Below are positions 1-10,250 of a stretch of DNA of 21,818 nucleotides, one piece after another. The stretch is from assembly GCA_900128395.1 (NCBI GenBank), contig LT649528.1:1-21818 (forward strand), written 5' to 3'. How positions within the stretch are numbered: the stretch's first letter is position 1; every line of letters begins with the position of its first letter. This DNA is from Stramenopiles sp. TOSAG23-2. Its lineage: Eukaryota > Sar. Made by a program: the position numbers and the translations under genes. The notes beneath the pieces are model-generated. The model searched no databases and had not been told where the DNA came from. It saw only the letters and a list, made by a program, of their open reading frames with translations.

Positions 1-1068
1 TTAAAAATTAAATATGGTACAAAGCCGTAGTCCTATATTTTAATATAACATACGATTTGTATTACTTGTAAAGTTAAAAATTTATGGGAAGATTGTTTTG
101 AAAGGAGTTGTATGAAAAGAGAAATGTCGTTGGTGAAAACTTTTTATAATGTGTTTTAATACGAGTATATATATTTTTGTACAAAGCATAAAATATAAAA
201 GTAAATGTAAAAATGATAAATATGATTTCGTACTAGTATATTATTTTTTGATTTCAATACATTAAATTACCAAGATTCCCATTTTGTTATATCTAGAAAT
301 GTATATATCCGGATAATTTTCGATGATATTTTTCTGTCTACATCCAAATTAACACTATTCAGTATTGAAAAGGGATGAATTATACCAGATCGTAGAAATA
401 AATTTTGATGCAATAAAATAAATCGGTACACTATTGTATTTTTTAATGTAAAAATGAACAAATAAAACCACATAAAATCTACATAGTATATTGTACTTAT
501 TAGTATATACACACACGAATGAACTAAAAAAAAAGTATGTGGAAGACCAGATTTTGGATTTTGAACGATGTAAGGCACAATTAATAAATTAATAAGGTTT
601 TCGGCATGATTTTTGAGAACGACAATACCAGGTAGCTACCAGGTATCGATACATAAGCACGATACAGTATACAAGTGTACATGCATAACGAATTACAGTA
701 CGCGTGCAACAAAATATATGGGATGAAAACATACTAAATCATATTATAATTATCTGCACTTGTTTGTTGTTGCAAAGGAATATTCGTAGGATGTATGCAT
801 AACTATTAGACGGAACCGTTTGTATTATAGATATATATGCTGTGAAAATGACATAATAATGAAAAATATACGTTCGTACGAAGTAATAAAAATCATATGC
901 ATATATTATCATCATCACCAACTATATATCCATTCGGGATGAACACGCAGGTTTTTTTTTGCGATTTTGCAGTTTTATCTTTGAAACAAATGGCCAACAA
1001 GAAATTCATACTTTCTTCAGCCACGAAATGAAAAGTAGACTGGCTTAAAGCACGATGGGTCAATGAAA

Positions 1069-1086
1069 CTTGTAGAAATCTACAAG
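1069..1086. repeat. Perfect 7-bp hairpin next to repeat copy A
   Basis: CTTGTAG and CTACAAG flank the loop AAAT. It lies 18 bases left of the dispersed repeat and has no counterpart at copy B. Confidence 0.4.
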
Positions 1087-1103
1087 CTAAAGTTATCTCA
1101 GTT

Positions 1104-1213
1104 TAGTGGGAGATAGATATTATTGTCTCGCAGTTATTGTATTCTTTCTGGAGAGTAGGAATTATCATGAGTAAATTTTAAAAATCAAGTTATGCATTAA
1201 TTAATATTTATAT
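1104..1213 (+). repeat. Dispersed repeat, copy A
   Basis: It shares an exact 26-base core (1152-1177) with 18160-18185, plus CAGTTATTGTA (1131-1141 versus 18140-18150). Weaker similarity extends to about 110 bp, with small gaps. The core and its 5' flank can form a hairpin (ATTCT pairing with AGGAAT). Same orientation as copy B, about 17 kb apart. It is not recognised as a known element. Confidence 0.7.
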
Positions 1214-1431
1214 TTAAAATGGTGGTCAAATCTAAAAAGTTACGGTTCGTATAATAGTTTTACTTCCCGCTAAGTAATATGCTCAATACTCAAATCTCAA
1301 GAATAATATATTCTATCCTACGTACTATAGTAAAGCTCTAATGCACCTCTGCAAACTATAAAATTCTATATATACGAATATATTACTTCGTATCACAATA
1401 CACGCGCCCTAACATAATCTATTTTACACGC

Positions 1432-4400
1432 TTACACGCACTCTAACAACTCATCATCAACAACCAATTCGTGATCATCGACGTTAGCAACTATGTTATC
1501 ATTTGCATTATTGTCGGCATGAACTTGCATGGTATTCTTTGAAAAAGATTCAGTACTACTACCTAAGATTTCATTTATGGGTGTTTTATCATATTTTACG
1601 ATACTATCCATCATCACTAAAATCCCATCTTCCATACCACATAATAGAAAATCTGAAACTAAATCAAAACAACGTATGGCACCATGCCCAAGTATTTGAT
1701 GAATTTTAAATATTTCTAATGTGTTCAAATATCTAATTGTTACTATACCATCTTCAGAACCGCTGATTATATATCTTGCATCAGCGGTCGTTTGAATAAT
1801 CGACACATTACTAGGTGAGGTTCTTGACTTAGAAATCAAAGCACCATTAATAGAATATACGTATAAGCTGTGGTCTTCATTTGATAATAAAATTATATCA
1901 CCAGCTTTTGACAGAGAAATTAAATCTGGTAAACATGAGTCTGGATATAAAAAGCAACGTATCCGTGATCCATCGGAAATATTGTGCATATAAATTTTTC
2001 CATCATCAGACGAACTTACAATTATGTCTAACATGGAGGATGCGGCTAAACATCTTATAGGTCTTTTATGTGCTGTGATAATAATCGCCAAATGCAGCCA
2101 TTTAGCTGCAGCATTCCTACCATTGCTCTCTTCCATACCTTCAAGCGTGTCTATCAAATCGTTGTAAGATGTTTGAGCATCGCCGCTGCCAAAAACTTTC
2201 CATACGCGTACAGTACAATCTAAACTTCCTGTAACAAACGCCATCCCGTCTTCGCATACTTCTAAACACGTTATTATATCCTTGTGGTTCATATGGTCAA
2301 CTGTTGATTGTAACAACTGTCCCTGTAACGTGTGAAACTTGATCGTATTGTCTGTGTTTGCTATACTTGCTATCAAACGCCCGCGTTTAGGCCCATTTAA
2401 TGGCATCGCAAAAACACCCGGGCGTGCTCTAGACCACCATTCTCGACTATTCCATAAACAACTTCGCTCCTGGGAGCCTGCAATTAGACGGCGGCGTTGC
2501 AGCTCTATCTTAAATTGCCTACTACTCGTTCGATCATTCTTTCGTTGTTGCTGAAGAGAGAGTTTATGCGTCGCGATTGTGTAATCAGAATAAATTGTAA
2601 TAATTTTATCTTCACCATATGCTTTCAGAAAGGTTATTGATGGTAAATTCATACTGCTATTTGAGTTTTGTTGCAAGATTGGTATTTTGGTAACAAACTG
2701 AAAATCATCAAAATTAACCCGTGACCCAGCAGGATATACTAAGAAGTTAAGCCTTTGAAATGGCATACGTTTTGGATGAGCTTTCCGTAGCAATTGCGAA
2801 GGCGTTTGACCAAAATGAGCTATTTGTGACTCCGCTGCAGCACGATCGATCGGATCAGTTATAGAATCTAAGTCTACAGCACCTTCATAAGTAAGATAAT
2901 AAAACAAATTATGTGCCTTTTCTGCTTCTGGCCCATTTTGTTTATATCCAAAAATCAAATCAACCCAAAGATGCAAATTTTGAGATACGTATTCGCTCTC
3001 AAGTGCTGCTGCATTTATCCGTATAAATTCATGCGGGTTTGCTGCCCATGGCGGTAATTCCACGTCATCAACAATTTTACCATCTTGCCTGGACCCTAGG
3101 GGAAATTTATCGCTATTAATCAAAAATTCTGGCATGCAAAAAAATTCTGGGATTAACTCCTTCACGTCAGACATCGAGTTTAAACAACTGTGCCAACATT
3201 CGGATATGGAGGAAAACAGGCGATCAGGACAGTCAAATTTACCACTCTGTAAAGCTATTGCTAAAGATGTGAATGGTTCTAACCTCAATAAATAGTGTAA
3301 AACAACCCCGGCACTTGAATAATGGGAACCGTAATGAAACTTTGGTATCCCGTCACCATCAAACATCTCATATCGCTCTATGAATTGTGCTAGGCGGTCT
3401 TCATTCAATGCACCAACCGGTTTACTTAAATCTCGGTATGTTTTTGGATTATTCAAATCAATTGTTTCTGAGCCATAGTCAGCAATGACCCAAGGAAATA
3501 TGGGATACTGCGTAATGTCATTATAGCTTCTTCCAGCTATTGTATTTAAATGCATTAAATATTCAAAATTTGTCATTTCACGTCTTCGCCAGCGCTCTGT
3601 TAAACCACTTCGTTTCAAAACCTGCCAGGGCTTGTAAGTAGTAAGGCTTTTCCGTCTTCCAAGACGTGATGCTGCTTTTCCACGCAATATTTGTGCAGTT
3701 GAAGTGTTCGTAGTTGTACCCCCACTCAGGGTAGTCGGAATTTGAAAATCAAGCGATGGCGGAGCAACTCTTGAAATATTGTTCCATGCCATTTCTTTAT
3801 CTTCATATTGTTCGAAACTTAAAAATATATTCGTCTTGTCGTTGAAAAAAAACTCCATGGCATTTGACCGAAGTAAATACCGACGGCTAAAAACATGTCG
3901 AAGATCGCGTAACATCCAACGCATGGTTTTTCTTTCAGCAGAGTATATACTAATATGTCTCGTACTCTCACTACCTTTATCTAGGACGCTATTGCTAGAG
4001 GTTTGTACATCAGCTGGTGATGGATAAAAAAACAGATGGAGATTGGATATATCTAGACGTCCCCGTACAACAGATAATGGTGTAACCCAAACAACACCAA
4101 TTGCAGAAAACACAATTTCTTCTCCCGAATGTAATGAAAACATATTTTGTTGAAAGGTTGGAATATTATTCTCCATTTCATAATTTTCTTCATCTTCGCT
4201 ACATTCATTATTGTAGTCATTCTCTAGCGGCAGCGGTTGTTTATTTTTCATAGTATCATTATCAATGCTCCGATCGTCATTCACTTTTAAAGCATTAAAT
4301 TCATTATCTTCATCTGCATTATAGTCATCAGGCATACCTTGGGAAGGATCTCTTTTTATTTTCACAGCACTCAAGGCTGGAGTTTTTAAAGACATATCGT

Positions 4401-7400
4401 CAATCTGATCTGAAATTCCACGTGCTGGAGTTAAAACGTTCTGCTGTTGCTTTTTATTTGTAAACGTTAATAGACTTGCTCCATCCTCAATTTTAAATAT
4501 GGATGGTGTGTGTGGCGGAGCTAAAGCAGAAGTAGAAGATGATTTTTTCGTCTCAATACGGCCAGTTCCTTTATTATTAATTGAAACTGGTGTGCTTAAC
4601 GATTCTTCCCTTTGTTGTTTCTGCTGGTGCTGCTGCAGCTGGAGCTGTTTTTGCTCTTCTTCATAAGCCTTTCGTTCTTGATAACCATACTTACAATCTA
4701 AATGTTGATCAAAATTTGCGTTTGGACATAATAAACGTCGTCTTCGTAATGCGTCTTCTCGTTGTGACACCATCCAATGAATATCTCTACTGGCAAAATC
4801 TTCTGGGCCAAATACATCACCAAAGTGTAATTTATCACTTAATTCCATCCATTTCCTGCCAGCATCAGCAAAATGATCATCTTCAGTAGCAGCCAATGCC
4901 GCACGACGATTTACTTCCTTATATCCCAAGGTATTATCCATCTGTCTAACTCGATCAGATAGAACCTTAGCAACTTTTGGCTGACTCCACTCAAGCTCCC
5001 ACATCATATATTGCTGCCATTTATAGTCGTAATAATTTTCTACTTCTAACCAATACGATCGCTCTTCTTCAGAAAGGGTATATATTGCAACGTCATTGCC
5101 ATTACCTGGAGTTTCATCGATTGGCACGATTAACCATGGTGCATAGACCCAATTCATTAATTTATCAATTGCCATGTTAACAGCATCTCTGGTTGAACGG
5201 GAAGTAGATGAAGAAGAATCCTGGTCATCTGCAGATACCTTTTTAACATGCGACAAAGTTAACAAATCTTGCCTGTTTTTAGATTGATGCATCTCAACCA
5301 ATTGCAGCAAAGAATGCTTTTGCTCGTTTTTTAAGTAGTCTTCTAAAATATCTTGCGTACCATTGACAATATCCGTTAAGGTGCAAAGTAAACTATCGCA
5401 AAATGCCGCAGCCAATTCCACTTTTCGTAAAGTATCTCCCTCAGGTTTCTCTGTAAATTTCTTTTTCGTTTTGTCCTCATCTTGATTGGCTCTCATCATT
5501 TGATTTATTTCATTTTTAACCTCACCATTAAATGTAAGTGCAGAAACTTTATCGGCGAGAGTCAATGAATTGGAACTTTCTTCTCGATTTACGATATTCT
5601 TTGGCGATGACGGATTAGATTTAGAGCCACTGCTATTGTCTCTACCAAATATTACATTTCGTATTTCAATTAATGCAAATTTGATTTCTCGAATCAGCAC
5701 CATAGCCCATTGCTCTTCTTCATCTAGCATGTACATGCCCATGGCAGAGTTACTTTCAAAACTATTACTATGCCGCCTGCGTTGATTTGCACGATTATTT
5801 TCACTTCGCGAGGATCTTCCAGTTCCCAAAGACCCCAATAAGTCAGCGACAGAACTAATATCACTTAATGATTTAGTGCTCTCCCTTCCATTGTTTCCGC
5901 TACCAATTCCTACAACACCCTCAAATACATCTATGGAACTACTAGGGCTGCGAACTTTGTTACTATTAATACCCCACATTAATGATGAGACCAAGACCCC
6001 CAATCTTTCCGCATTTACTCGGGCATCCTCTGAACATGGAGCACCATTCTTCAATAAAAAAACGGACAAGCGCAACAAAATTAAAATCAAGGGGCCACGG
6101 TTATTGCATGGATGTTCTTCGCTGCTTAAATCAAGACAACGTTGCCATAATACATTATTTGCTCGATCCCCTACTGAATAAAGTATATTATCATATATCG
6201 ATAACAGTTTGGTAACCAAAAGAATTTGCTCTTGATCTACATTGTCTTCGGAATTGCTTGTAGCACCACCATCACAATTATTATCTTTTTGAGATGATTT
6301 ATCGATTACGACAAAATCAGACTCGCTCCGTGTAGATCTAGTAGAAATATTGTCCTTAGAAGCTACAGCTTTACCATCCAGAGACGAACTGCTGGACAAA
6401 ACGAAATGTTCTATAATATTGGCAATACCTATTAAATTTTGCATTATTAATGGACTTTCACTGCTGCCACTATTGTAATAGTTACTCGGAGAATTGGAAT
6501 CAATTCCAAACGGCCAATATAAGTTATTTTTTAATTGTGTTGTAATTTCAGCTTCAATTTGATCCAACAATCCTATCATAATTTGTTGATTGATACCATG
6601 TCCATTCTTTGAAAAATTTGACATTACAATAAATTGTTCAAGGTGATTCCAACCTGTTTTTTCATTATTACACGCATGAAAAAGTAATATACGAATTAAT
6701 TTTAACGATATTGGATACGTGTCTTGAAACAAAACTTCATCATCTTGACTCTTGTTCTTATTCTTATCCCCGCCTTGTCCATACTTTCCCTGTCTAAATT
6801 TTTCTGAATTTGAAAATGCTTCTGAAAACATTGGATAAAAAGCCCATTGCCAATTTGCTTGATGCAGCATTTCTTTCCTATTGGTTGGATTGTAAGTTAA
6901 CAACAACAAGAAATCTTGCAAGGCCCTTGCTTGCATACTGTTTGGTGCGGTATTTAATACTTTTAAAAACACACACCAACCTTGAGGATTATGTATTACC
7001 TGTTTATCGTCTATAATGACTGCGTTTTCATCAAGATTAAAAGACATTGCACGCACACGATTGCGCTGTTTTGCAACACGTGAATTACATAATAAAAATG
7101 ACAATAATGAATCGTAATATATATCCTCTACATTATGATTTAACTCTTGACGGGAAAAATTCTGATACAAGAGATGATAAACACCTTTCTCATACAGCAG
7201 TTGGGGCAAACTTTTACTGTTCCCGTCGCTCATAATATTCCTAAAGCTATACTTTTTTGTTAAACCTCCCCCTACAACATTGCTAGACGTTGCTCCATTT
7301 TTTTTTGAAGGTGTGGTATAATATGATACATATGCCGTTAATACATGCAATGCAAGACAACGAGCTTTCGTATCTTTGTATTCACCAAGACGTTGAATCA

Positions 7401-9522
7401 TGAACAGCGGAAATAATAAACGTTTGCTATCTTTATGATTAAATACGGAATCAATAACTTGTGCTATATTCTTGTTACTTTCCGCAATGTGTTCGTCAAG
7501 AAGTAATTTTAAAAATAAAGTCAAGCCACCTCTTAACGTTTTTGCTTTTCTACAATTTACTAGAAACCTCATGACAGCTTCAACATCGTCTTTTTCAGTA
7601 TTATGTGATAAAACAACTCTCAACATACGAAAAACATCGTCACGAAATGCTTTCCCCGGCGATAAAGCATCAGAAGCTCTATCGGGACCATGTGCTGAAG
7701 ATGGCGAAGAAGTTGTACTCCCGCCACTGCTAGTTGGATACGCGTCCCGACAACTATCCAAAAAGATCTGAGCACCAACAGTACGACTTATAGTAACAGG
7801 GTTTTCATCTAAGGCTTGGATTAACAATCTCATTATACGCTGTTGTACCGGCTTAGAAGAACGCTGCCAAATATTAAAATTAAATAATATACGCCTCAAG
7901 ACATGTCGATGTAAATTACGATTGCTCTTGTTCCGATATAGCTTTTGTTGCTGATTTCCTTGGACTTTTGCAAGAGCACAAATTTTTGTGATTAATTCAT
8001 CACATTCGTCTACTTCTATCAAAATAGCTTTTGTTCTCAGTAGAAACTCTAACATGGAAACACCATTGCTACCTATAAAATCACGTATATTTTCATCGTG
8101 ATGAATTAAAAATAAAACTAGCAAATCTAATACCTCCGCTAGAGAACATGCGCTTACTTTGATCGAAAGTCTTGATTTCGATATCGATAACAAAGTATTA
8201 TTATTATTATTATTATTATTAATATTATGCACGAATGTATTTGTTTCATGTAAAAGTGACAAAATCATACCAGTACCACCAATGCACTGCAACACATCCC
8301 GTATGCCATTAACGATCCAACGCCTTGTTGAATTATTTGATCTCATTTCACATGCAATGGACTGATGATTTGAAGACAAGTTAAAACACATTTGTTGATT
8401 ACATGTGTTTGGATGTATACATAAAAAACTTCGTTGTATAGCATCCAATGACATAAATCGATTTGTATCCCTACTTTCTAATGCAGTTAAAATTGTATTG
8501 CAAGTAGAAGGTCCAAAATTTTCATTTGAGATCAATGTAGGTCCCATTTTACCGTTCATATTTTCCCCAAACGTACATCGAGCTACGCGAGTTCTTGGAT
8601 GAACAAATGGTAAGTTACCCTGAAAATATATTTCACCATTTAAATAGACTATTACACTCGATTTCCCCATGAAACGTGGACGGACTGCTACTACACCGAT
8701 AGTATACCATGTTTTTGGGTCCAATAGTTTATTCCCCTCACCAACTGATACAGTCGAATAGTTGCTTGAAACAACTTTAATACGTAATTCACGACCGCGA
8801 AAATATATACAAATACCTTCCTTATTATCTGCAACCATATTCAATAAGCAAGCTCTATCCATAGGCTGTACATCGGCATCATCAATATAGTTATTTACAT
8901 AGAAAGAGCTCCAAAAACTAAAATCACGCGAAAATGGCCATTTATCCAAACCGTGTTTAACATCAATACCCGACCCAATACCATTAAAACAAAAAAAAGA
9001 TGCTTTAGATCGTTCTAATAAACTATTTTGATAATTCAAAAGAGTGGCTGATCTCAAGGATAATATTGCTGCTTTTTTTAGCGATGGTAAAGTATGAATA
9101 ACTCTTAGTAGGCTCGTCAAACTAAATGCAGTAGAACCTTGGCCATATATTAAACCGAGGAAATGGAAGTAAACAAGTCCTTCCTTTATTGTTAAATTGG
9201 AATTTACAGAAAATTCATAGGACGAAAACAAAAATGTTTCTGAATTGAGCGTGGTGGCACAGCTATATCCGTTATCATCGCAAATAGAATATAGGAATCG
9301 CAATGGGCCATGCTCATCTACGCTTACAAACGTATTTATAATTTCTAACAGTTCATATCGGCTATTATTATTTAGTTTATTAAAATTGGATATTTCAATA
9401 TTTTTTAATACCTTTTTAACAATTCGTGGTGGCAATATTAATTTCTTATTTATGCAATTTTGTATTTCATCCATTAATTCTGCGTTGATGGCATCATCAT
9501 TTTCATCGATCACCCTACTCAT
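1432..9522 (-). CDS. Giant BEACH-domain protein (neurobeachin/LvsA/SPIRRIG class), LamG - PH - BEACH - WD40
   Basis: BEACH proteins are large scaffolds in vesicle trafficking, lysosome/autophagosome biology and membrane-protein sorting. The frame encodes about 2696 residues from the ATG at 9522 (MSRVIDEND). A TTG six codons further up is not a credible eukaryotic start and lies in a pyrimidine tract ending in TAG. Visible order: concanavalin/LamG-like fold about residues 200-320 (FSFWSSFYVNN, WYTIGVVAV, VIVYLNGE); a long armadillo-like helical region with an Asn tract near 440; a low-complexity Gln/acidic linker about 1620-1790; PH-BEACH about 1800-1915 (EEIVFSAIGVVWVTPLSVV); BEACH about 1974-2252 (MTNFEYLMHLNTIAGRSYND, FHYGSHYSSAGVV, ELPPWAANPHEFI, LWVDLIFGYKQ); WD40 blades about 2375-2640 (FVTGSLDCTVRVWK, IVSSSDDGKIYM, YIISGSEDGIVTIRY). 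Length and order match the long neurobeachin-like class. It is uninterrupted over 8.1 kb. Which BEACH subclass it belongs to is inference. Confidence 0.93.
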   Translation of the reverse strand: MSRVIDENDDAINAELMDEIQNCINKKLILPPRIVKKVLKNIEISNFNKLNNNSRYELLEIINTFVSVDEHGPLRFLYSICDDNGYSCATTLNSETFLFSSYEFSVNSNLTIKEGLVYFHFLGLIYGQGSTAFSLTSLLRVIHTLPSLKKAAILSLRSATLLNYQNSLLERSKASFFCFNGIGSGIDVKHGLDKWPFSRDFSFWSSFYVNNYIDDADVQPMDRACLLNMVADNKEGICIYFRGRELRIKVVSSNYSTVSVGEGNKLLDPKTWYTIGVVAVRPRFMGKSSVIVYLNGEIYFQGNLPFVHPRTRVARCTFGENMNGKMGPTLISNENFGPSTCNTILTALESRDTNRFMSLDAIQRSFLCIHPNTCNQQMCFNLSSNHQSIACEMRSNNSTRRWIVNGIRDVLQCIGGTGMILSLLHETNTFVHNINNNNNNNNTLLSISKSRLSIKVSACSLAEVLDLLVLFLIHHDENIRDFIGSNGVSMLEFLLRTKAILIEVDECDELITKICALAKVQGNQQQKLYRNKSNRNLHRHVLRRILFNFNIWQRSSKPVQQRIMRLLIQALDENPVTISRTVGAQIFLDSCRDAYPTSSGGSTTSSPSSAHGPDRASDALSPGKAFRDDVFRMLRVVLSHNTEKDDVEAVMRFLVNCRKAKTLRGGLTLFLKLLLDEHIAESNKNIAQVIDSVFNHKDSKRLLFPLFMIQRLGEYKDTKARCLALHVLTAYVSYYTTPSKKNGATSSNVVGGGLTKKYSFRNIMSDGNSKSLPQLLYEKGVYHLLYQNFSRQELNHNVEDIYYDSLLSFLLCNSRVAKQRNRVRAMSFNLDENAVIIDDKQVIHNPQGWCVFLKVLNTAPNSMQARALQDFLLLLTYNPTNRKEMLHQANWQWAFYPMFSEAFSNSEKFRQGKYGQGGDKNKNKSQDDEVLFQDTYPISLKLIRILLFHACNNEKTGWNHLEQFIVMSNFSKNGHGINQQIMIGLLDQIEAEITTQLKNNLYWPFGIDSNSPSNYYNSGSSESPLIMQNLIGIANIIEHFVLSSSSSLDGKAVASKDNISTRSTRSESDFVVIDKSSQKDNNCDGGATSNSEDNVDQEQILLVTKLLSIYDNILYSVGDRANNVLWQRCLDLSSEEHPCNNRGPLILILLRLSVFLLKNGAPCSEDARVNAERLGVLVSSLMWGINSNKVRSPSSSIDVFEGVVGIGSGNNGRESTKSLSDISSVADLLGSLGTGRSSRSENNRANQRRRHSNSFESNSAMGMYMLDEEEQWAMVLIREIKFALIEIRNVIFGRDNSSGSKSNPSSPKNIVNREESSNSLTLADKVSALTFNGEVKNEINQMMRANQDEDKTKKKFTEKPEGDTLRKVELAAAFCDSLLCTLTDIVNGTQDILEDYLKNEQKHSLLQLVEMHQSKNRQDLLTLSHVKKVSADDQDSSSSTSRSTRDAVNMAIDKLMNWVYAPWLIVPIDETPGNGNDVAIYTLSEEERSYWLEVENYYDYKWQQYMMWELEWSQPKVAKVLSDRVRQMDNTLGYKEVNRRAALAATEDDHFADAGRKWMELSDKLHFGDVFGPEDFASRDIHWMVSQREDALRRRRLLCPNANFDQHLDCKYGYQERKAYEEEQKQLQLQQHQQKQQREESLSTPVSINNKGTGRIETKKSSSTSALAPPHTPSIFKIEDGASLLTFTNKKQQQNVLTPARGISDQIDDMSLKTPALSAVKIKRDPSQGMPDDYNADEDNEFNALKVNDDRSIDNDTMKNKQPLPLENDYNNECSEDEENYEMENNIPTFQQNMFSLHSGEEIVFSAIGVVWVTPLSVVRGRLDISNLHLFFYPSPADVQTSSNSVLDKGSESTRHISIYSAERKTMRWMLRDLRHVFSRRYLLRSNAMEFFFNDKTNIFLSFEQYEDKEMAWNNISRVAPPSLDFQIPTTLSGGTTTNTSTAQILRGKAASRLGRRKSLTTYKPWQVLKRSGLTERWRRREMTNFEYLMHLNTIAGRSYNDITQYPIFPWVIADYGSETIDLNNPKTYRDLSKPVGALNEDRLAQFIERYEMFDGDGIPKFHYGSHYSSAGVVLHYLLRLEPFTSLAIALQSGKFDCPDRLFSSISECWHSCLNSMSDVKELIPEFFCMPEFLINSDKFPLGSRQDGKIVDDVELPPWAANPHEFIRINAAALESEYVSQNLHLWVDLIFGYKQNGPEAEKAHNLFYYLTYEGAVDLDSITDPIDRAAAESQIAHFGQTPSQLLRKAHPKRMPFQRLNFLVYPAGSRVNFDDFQFVTKIPILQQNSNSSMNLPSITFLKAYGEDKIITIYSDYTIATHKLSLQQQRKNDRTSSRQFKIELQRRRLIAGSQERSCLWNSREWWSRARPGVFAMPLNGPKRGRLIASIANTDNTIKFHTLQGQLLQSTVDHMNHKDIITCLEVCEDGMAFVTGSLDCTVRVWKVFGSGDAQTSYNDLIDTLEGMEESNGRNAAAKWLHLAIIITAHKRPIRCLAASSMLDIIVSSSDDGKIYMHNISDGSRIRCFLYPDSCLPDLISLSKAGDIILLSNEDHSLYVYSINGALISKSRTSPSNVSIIQTTADARYIISGSEDGIVTIRYLNTLEIFKIHQILGHGAIRCFDLVSDFLLCGMEDGILVMMDSIVKYDKTPINEILGSSTESFSKNTMQVHADNNANDNIVANVDDHELVVDDELLECV
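8197..8223. repeat. ATT-type microsatellite coding for an Asn tract in the BEACH protein
   Basis: A run of TTA/ATT triplets reads as consecutive AAT (Asn) codons on the minus strand, giving about nine Asn residues between the helical N-terminal segments of the BEACH protein. Confidence 0.8.
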
Positions 9523-9550
9523 ACTACAAAAGAAACACAAGAAAATGAAA
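9523..9550 (-). other. Probable 3' splice acceptor one base upstream of the BEACH start codon
   Basis: On the minus strand a pyrimidine-rich run (TTCTTGTGTTTCTTTTGTAG) ends in TAG at 9524-9526, followed by a single T and then ATGAGT. This looks like the end of a leader intron or a trans-splice acceptor. The donor is unknown; an AG/GTATTT on the minus strand near 9797 is one candidate. The arrangement is nearly the same as upstream of the kinase at 14505. Confidence 0.5.
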
Positions 9551-9794
9551 AACGATATGTATGTATATATATATATGATGCGCTGGATATAGTATGTTAT
9601 ATTTCTATTTTCATATTAAGAATATCTATTTTAGATAGACTACTGAGAACATATTATAATATATATATATATAGACTATATATCTTAATATAATATAATA
9701 AAATATTAATAGTATTATTATTAGTGCTAATAGTCTTTTATTATGAATCTGCAACACTACCATCACCCCAATAATATATAAAATGCAAAAAATA

Positions 9795-9842
9795 CCTGGT
9801 CCAGCCAGCCTTGCCTGGCTTGCCAGCCTGGGCCAGCCTGGT
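9795..9842. repeat. GC-rich island of CCTGG/CCAGC units, including a perfect 10-bp tandem
   Basis: About 48 bp of GC-rich sequence in an otherwise AT-rich spacer. It contains four CCTGG sites, the arms AGCCA/TGGCT, and a perfect direct repeat GCCAGCCTGG at 9822-9831 and 9832-9841. The 10-mer GGCTGGCCCA on its minus strand recurs exactly at 21580-21589. It is probably one member of a dispersed GC-rich family; its function is unknown. Confidence 0.6.
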
Positions 9843-10141
9843 GATATCATGTTACAATACTAACTACTATAGTATTATTCATCATTTTTAGCAACACACA
9901 GACAGTACTAGATGATGGTATAAGTTATTTGCGGATATTTTGGTAATAACATGTTTATACTGGTAGGAAGAATATTTGATATTTTGTGATTTTAATTAAT
10001 ATTGCACGCACATATATACATTTATGTGCTATTATTTTATGATAGACCATACAGCTGTAATATCTATAGTACCTGTAGTGATGCAGTCCAGCAGTATAAT
10101 ATAGTTTATATATAGCTATTTTAATCTTTCTCATCATTTTA

Positions 10142-10209
10142 TTACCCTTTCCTTGATTTCTTTGTTGGTTTACTATCATCATTTGAAGCACCACTTTTTC
10201 GTTTCTTGC

Positions 10210-10250
<41 letters not shown>

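Larger units (their letters stand above)
1..1431. other. AT-rich flank downstream of the BEACH gene
   Basis: No credible gene seen. It holds a doubled TACCAGGTA (around 628-650), a palindromic TTCGTACGAA at 873-882, a perfect 7-bp hairpin CTTGTAG-AAAT-CTACAAG (1069-1086) and repeat copy A. The right end is the BEACH 3' flank. Short minus-strand frames here (for example 267-578) are hydrophobic and low in complexity, as expected by chance in AT-rich DNA. Confidence 0.6.
9523..10141. other. Intergenic spacer between the BEACH 5' end and the RNA triphosphatase 3' end
   Basis: AT-rich spacer with long TA-dinucleotide tracts (about 9649-9690). It holds the acceptor next to the BEACH start and the GC-rich island at 9795-9842. 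It must contain the BEACH promoter and the triphosphatase polyadenylation region. No convincing coding frame was seen. Confidence 0.6.

Noticed and set aside
267-578. 103-codon minus-strand frame
   Set aside because: Hydrophobic, low-complexity translation typical of AT-rich noncoding DNA, with no recognisable motif and no promoter or splice context.
1094-1113. tRNA-like D-arm (ATCTC-AGTTTAGTGG-GAGAT)
   Set aside because: No anticodon stem, T-arm or B-box follows in the right place, and the feature is not kept in repeat copy B.
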